Positions 59,896-64,000 of a stretch of 64,000 nt of DNA are shown piece after piece. Origin of the DNA: Lagopus muta (lineage: Eukaryota > Chordata > Aves > Galliformes > Phasianidae). Numbering within the stretch: position 1 is the first letter of the stretch; each line of letters starts with the position of its first letter. The position numbers and the translations under genes were made by a program. The notes beneath the pieces are model-generated. The model did no database searches, was not told the origin of the DNA, and saw only the letters and a program-made list of their open reading frames with translations. Location: the NCBI RefSeq assembly GCF_023343835.1, contig NC_064437.1, positions 12,551,001 through 12,615,000 of the forward strand. The letters run 5' to 3'.

Positions 59896-62800
59896 CTAAA
59901 TCCTGAACAATATCTGATCTGACCCTATTCAACCATATCCCGCATAAAGCTTTCCACATAGAGGATAACACATTATTTAGTTGCTTAAAGCTGCACGAGA
60001 GCTTAATTTTCTACTCCCTGTGTCCTCACATCTTGCACAATTTCATTCATTTATCTCTGGAAGGGCATACTGCATATATATATATTTGTATATATAAATA
60101 CCAGACATCTCATATTTGCACTCCAGGCTTTTAACTGAATCCAGTGTTGGAGCATTCTGCATCTAATGAGAATGAGTATGAGAAACCTAAAGTAGAACTT
60201 CCAAAGCCTACCTCAGGGAATCCACTTACTTGTAAATTTCCTTTATCTACTACACTTTTGATCAGAGGCAATAGACATCTTCAAAGACCTCAGCTGAGAC
60301 AGATCCAAGGTTTTCCTTTGCCTGATAACACAAAGACAACTAGATCCTGATCTCATTTAGTCCCTTGAAGATGATCTATTCAGTCTTTAACTACCTCTAA
60401 TATCAGCTACAAGTTGTTGTGAAATAGCATGCTCATATTTTCTAATACTAAATTTGCTGTCTTAACTGCTTTCAACTCTAATACACTAAATAATGCAGAA
60501 ACTTTCCCTTAAATCTTCTCAAAGTGATAGGCTAGATACAAAGATGTTGTATTTCCAGCTGTAACTGCTCCCATATTGCATGAAAACAAAGGTGGGGCAA
60601 TAGGGCCTTGAAAGAGCTAGAGTTTAAATAGATGAAACACTGCTAAATTACTAGTCACTGTAAGTTTACTTAGCCTCCACTCCCCAGTCAAAGGAAAAGT
60701 AATTTCAAGATCCCAAACACATGATTTTATATCCTCATCCCTTCAGCCAGTATATCCCAACCCCACTTCCCCCAGGTTATGCACTCAACAATAACCCCTT
60801 GCTGACCATATGCACTGTGGCATTTTATGGGTGGCACTTAATGATTTATGTGAATGGAGCTGGTCACTTGTGGTAGACGGCCTTTTCTTTTTTCTCCAAA
60901 TATCCATTTCAGAACAAGCTTCCATTTTCTGTACGAGTTTTCTCAGTTGTACCTGCTGCAAAAGGGGAAATGGGCAACCTAGCCTGCACAATGTGGGTCT
61001 GAATTTTTCAAAGTATTGACTGCTTGTATCTATGATAAGAGTTACAAACAGGTTTGTGTTTGGTCCACAGTAGGTAAGTACCTGGGACTGTAATTTCTCT
61101 GCTGAGGACTCTCAGTAGTTCAGAAATTTTAGTCTCACATACAGTCAGAGCAATAGGCACTCCATCAAAAATCTTATTACTTTGACATAGGCTCCCTATG
61201 GGAGTTCATGATGAGCCATTTTAAAGACTTAACCTGTTGGAAAGTATCAAACAGATCGAGTACTTGAAATGCTTTTCCCTCTCTTGCCTTTCCTAAGAGT
61301 CCAAATCAGATTTGTTTTTCATGATATGTGTATCGGTCTTTCTGCAGCCAGGAGTCCATAGTTGCCTCATACTCTCCACAGCGTAGAGATCCAGTGCAAT
61401 TTGGACTGTGCACAATTGGCATTATTCTTTCAAAGAATAAGATACTTTACAGCCATTATCTCTAAAACAATTCTTTACATAAATATGACCTTAGTACTTA
61501 AGACAACTTTTGTTTTTCTTAATGTTATTTCAAAAACCTATAGAATGGGCAAGTAAAATATTTTCACACTGTAATAAATAGAAAGCATCCCTATTTTATT
61601 TTAAAAGAATAGGGGATTTTAGAATAAAGGCTGGAGAACCCCTGATACCTATCATGAAAATCAACCCTGCTGGAAAACAAATCGCACAGTTACCTATCAT
61701 TCAATGATGGCAGGACAAAAAGGGCAAAAATTACAATACCTGTGAAAAAGGAATAGTCATTGTTTCAGATTTCAGCTTCCAACTCCCAGGTGTGGTACTT
61801 CTATTTTTTATAATACAAGTTTTGCCATGTGCTTCTTACGTTATGAATGAGTCTATTCTGGGGTTGCAGAGGCTGGGTTACAATATGACTAGATACAGGG
61901 CAATACAGCAGGAGAGATTTACAACATGTCATTTTTGTGAAAGAAATTGGCACCTAACCTGTAGCATCACTGTTTGTATCTGGTTGAAGGAGATAACACT
62001 GTTTGTGAAGTACATCACATTTGTTATCTTGTTATAACATGGATTTCACTGGAAATGACTTGATCTTGTACCACTTGTGAGTAGATGGAAGAAACTTGGC
62101 ATGGGTGCTTTCATGTAAAGAAGTGAAATGGAAGCCCTTTTGCTAAGATCTCCAATTTAATTTCAAACATACTTACAATTTCATCTGGTAACACAATTCT
62201 GACATCATTTACAAATATATTTCTTCAAGAGATCCACAGCATTTTAGTTTTTAATTTGTCCATGATTATAAATCCAGATTATGATCCATGATCAAAATGC
62301 TGAGTGCTGAAATCACTCATATGATTTCAATTGCAATTATTACTCAATTGCATATAAGTAATTACACATGAGTGGGAGGAATGGCTGCAAGCATTTCCTT
62401 TAATCCTGAAACTTTTCAGACACTCTGACAGCTTTTGGCTTCTAACTGTTCATGGAGAATGTCTATTCTGCCACTCCTGTTTTTCCTTGACATTTTTGTT
62501 CTTGTTGTTGTTCTTACTGAGTAAACTGGCTTCAGGATAGATTTAAGAACATTAACATTGCAACCTGAACAAGTTGGTGGAATCTGTTAAAATGTAAATT
62601 TGCTTATATAAATCTTTTCCCCAGTTTTAATTTAGTGCCAATAAAGGGGAAAAAAAAAGCCCCAGAAATGCCAAATTTAATGCTGGTAAAGGAAAATTAA
62701 CTGAAAACAGCTGGCAAGACTTAATGTACTTAGATTTTCTCTTTGTTTGGTTTGTAGGCTTTTTTTGAAGACTGAGTTAATCAGTCAAAGTTCAGAGATT

Positions 62801-63126
62801 CCCATCCAATGAAAATGGAAATAGAAAAAGAAAAGGACAAAAAAAAAAAGCGAGGAAGTGAGGGAAGACCTGAAAATACCCAAGGGCACCTCAGTAGAAA
62901 GTAACTCATATACATCTACATCATAAATTTCACTGTGAGTTGAAAATGCCAGTTGCAGAGTCCAGCTTGCCTGTTTTTTGTTGCTGGCTTTTTTTTTTTT
63001 TTTTTTTTTTTTGTTGTTGTTTGTTTGTTTTAATCTCTTCTACATGAATAGTGGTCTCAAGCTAGCAAATTAATAAAACTTTTGTGTTCCTTCTGAACAC
63101 TTTTTCTTAAGCACTTTTTTATTCTG
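59896..63126. other. Intergenic, nothing recognised beyond simple repeats
   Basis: AT-rich sequence with a short (TA)n tract near 60074-60100 and the T24 tract at 62989. No supported gene. Confidence 0.65.
62989..63036. repeat. T24 tract followed by TTG and TTTG repeats
   Basis: Twenty-four T at 62989-63012, then short TTG and TTTG units. Could be the reverse complement of an old A-rich retroposon tail, but no retroposed body is recognisable on either side. Confidence 0.8.
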
Positions 63127-63290
63127 AGGGTGACTGAGCATGGGAATGGGTTGCTCAGAGAGGTTACGGAGTCTCTTCATTGCAGATCTCCAAAAGCTGC
63201 CTGGATGTGATGTTGGGTGTCCCTGCTTGAGCAAGGGGGGAGCAGACACCCAGAGATTCCTTCCAAGCTCAGCAATTCTGGGATTCTGAG
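63127..63290 (+). mobile_element. CR1 LINE 3'-terminal fragment
   Basis: Plus strand GGTGACTGAGCATGGGAATG, GGTTGCTCAGAGAGG, AAGCTGCCTGGATG and the end AATTCTGGGATTCTGAG. About 160 bp, heavily 5' truncated. It lies 115 bp after a T24 tract. Confidence 0.85.
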
Positions 63291-64000
63291 ATCATTCTGA
63301 TCTGATTTCCCCGCCTTTCAAGTAGTCTTGGTTATACCTTCTTGTGCCTGGCCCATACAGCAGCACTTAGCATGTGGTATGCAGCACTTGGCATTTCTAC
63401 CTCTGCTTGTACTGTACTGTGGGATATATGATCAAATACTGTCTTGGTGCTTTCACTCTTTCCCTTTTTTTCTTTTCAGCCTTCTGAAAATCCATTCTGT
63501 GTTGCTTTAGCAGTTAGCAGAGTTGCTTTTCCATCTTTATTAAAATGTTTACATGTACTAAATGTGAGCTATGAGTTTAGCTAGAAAAGTTAGTTCAGAG
63601 ATCATCATTTTGGATTACCAGCAACTGGGAGTAGGAGTTCAGCAGATGTGTACAAGCTGCAAGTTACAAAACTTGCAAATGAAATCTTACCCTTATAACT
63701 ACGAGGAAAACAGATTTTTAGTGGATAGGTACAAACACATCAGCTGAACATTTGCACATACCATGACTAGTCAGGCAAGTTATTTAAATTTGCTGCTACA
63801 AACAGAATATTTGCAAAATAAGTAGGCACACAGAATTCTGGGCATATCATACATAATTTAAAAACACTGGTCAAAGGTTTCTTCCCTAATGAATTTTTCC
63901 TAAGAAGCAACTATCTTAAAGCCTTTGTTAGAAACGCCTGCAAGAACTACCATTAAAAATCAAACCAAAACAAAATGGATTTCTCTTCTAAATACATTTA
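63291..64000. other. Intergenic, nothing recognised
   Basis: About 700 bases after the last CR1 fragment, to the end of the window. Nothing identified. Confidence 0.65.

Noticed and set aside
59651..59971. 106-codon minus-strand ORF
   Set aside because: Antisense shadow of the plus-strand CR1 fragment at 59340-59895.
1..64000. tRNA, rRNA, CRISPR array, operon or defence-type system
   Set aside because: No cloverleaf, ribosomal sequence, regular direct-repeat array or clustered intact ORFs were seen; the window is ordinary vertebrate gene plus intergenic sequence.

Overview
The window is vertebrate nuclear DNA, almost certainly avian. It is AT-rich, has compact introns and few interspersed repeats, and most recognisable repeats are CR1 LINE fragments. 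Several CR1 3' ends carry the octamer-type ATTCTGTG tail typical of bird and reptile CR1. Galliform or another bird fits best; the species cannot be fixed from sequence alone.

Region 1 (1-32,100, + strand) holds the 3' half of one gene, ADGRL3 (latrophilin-3, LPHN3), an adhesion G-protein-coupled receptor. Thirteen constitutive exons can be placed with intact splice sites and matching phases. Without cassettes they encode 851 residues: the C-terminal part of the GAIN domain, the GPS autocleavage site (HL|T), seven transmembrane helices, and a long cytoplasmic tail ending in the PDZ ligand VTSL. The N-terminal exons lie upstream of the window. Three alternative exons are visible. A 45-nt exon and a 27-nt microexon add up to 24 residues to the third intracellular loop. 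A 52-nt cassette in the tail has two usable donors: the inner one gives an in-frame 18-nt insertion, and the outer one shifts the last exon into another frame and gives a short tail without the PDZ ligand. The 3' UTR follows from 30,764, with several poly(A) signals up to about 32,056.

Region 2 (32,100-64,000) has no protein-coding gene that I can support. It holds CR1 fragments in both orientations (44.96-46.9 kb minus, with reverse-transcriptase remnants; 50.6-51.15 kb plus, with an open ORF2 C-terminus; shorter pieces at 42.2, 59.3 and 63.1 kb). It also holds two copies of an unclassified LTR-like repeat, with a third copy inside ADGRL3. A 321-bp inverted-repeat element flanked by TTAA looks like a non-autonomous piggyBac-type transposon. 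Microsatellites and a 22-base G run complete the content.

I found no rRNA, tRNA, CRISPR array, operon or prokaryote-style system. The most informative signals are the nested splice choices in ADGRL3, the TTAA inverted-repeat element, and the LTR-like repeat whose three copies all end at a consensus splice donor.
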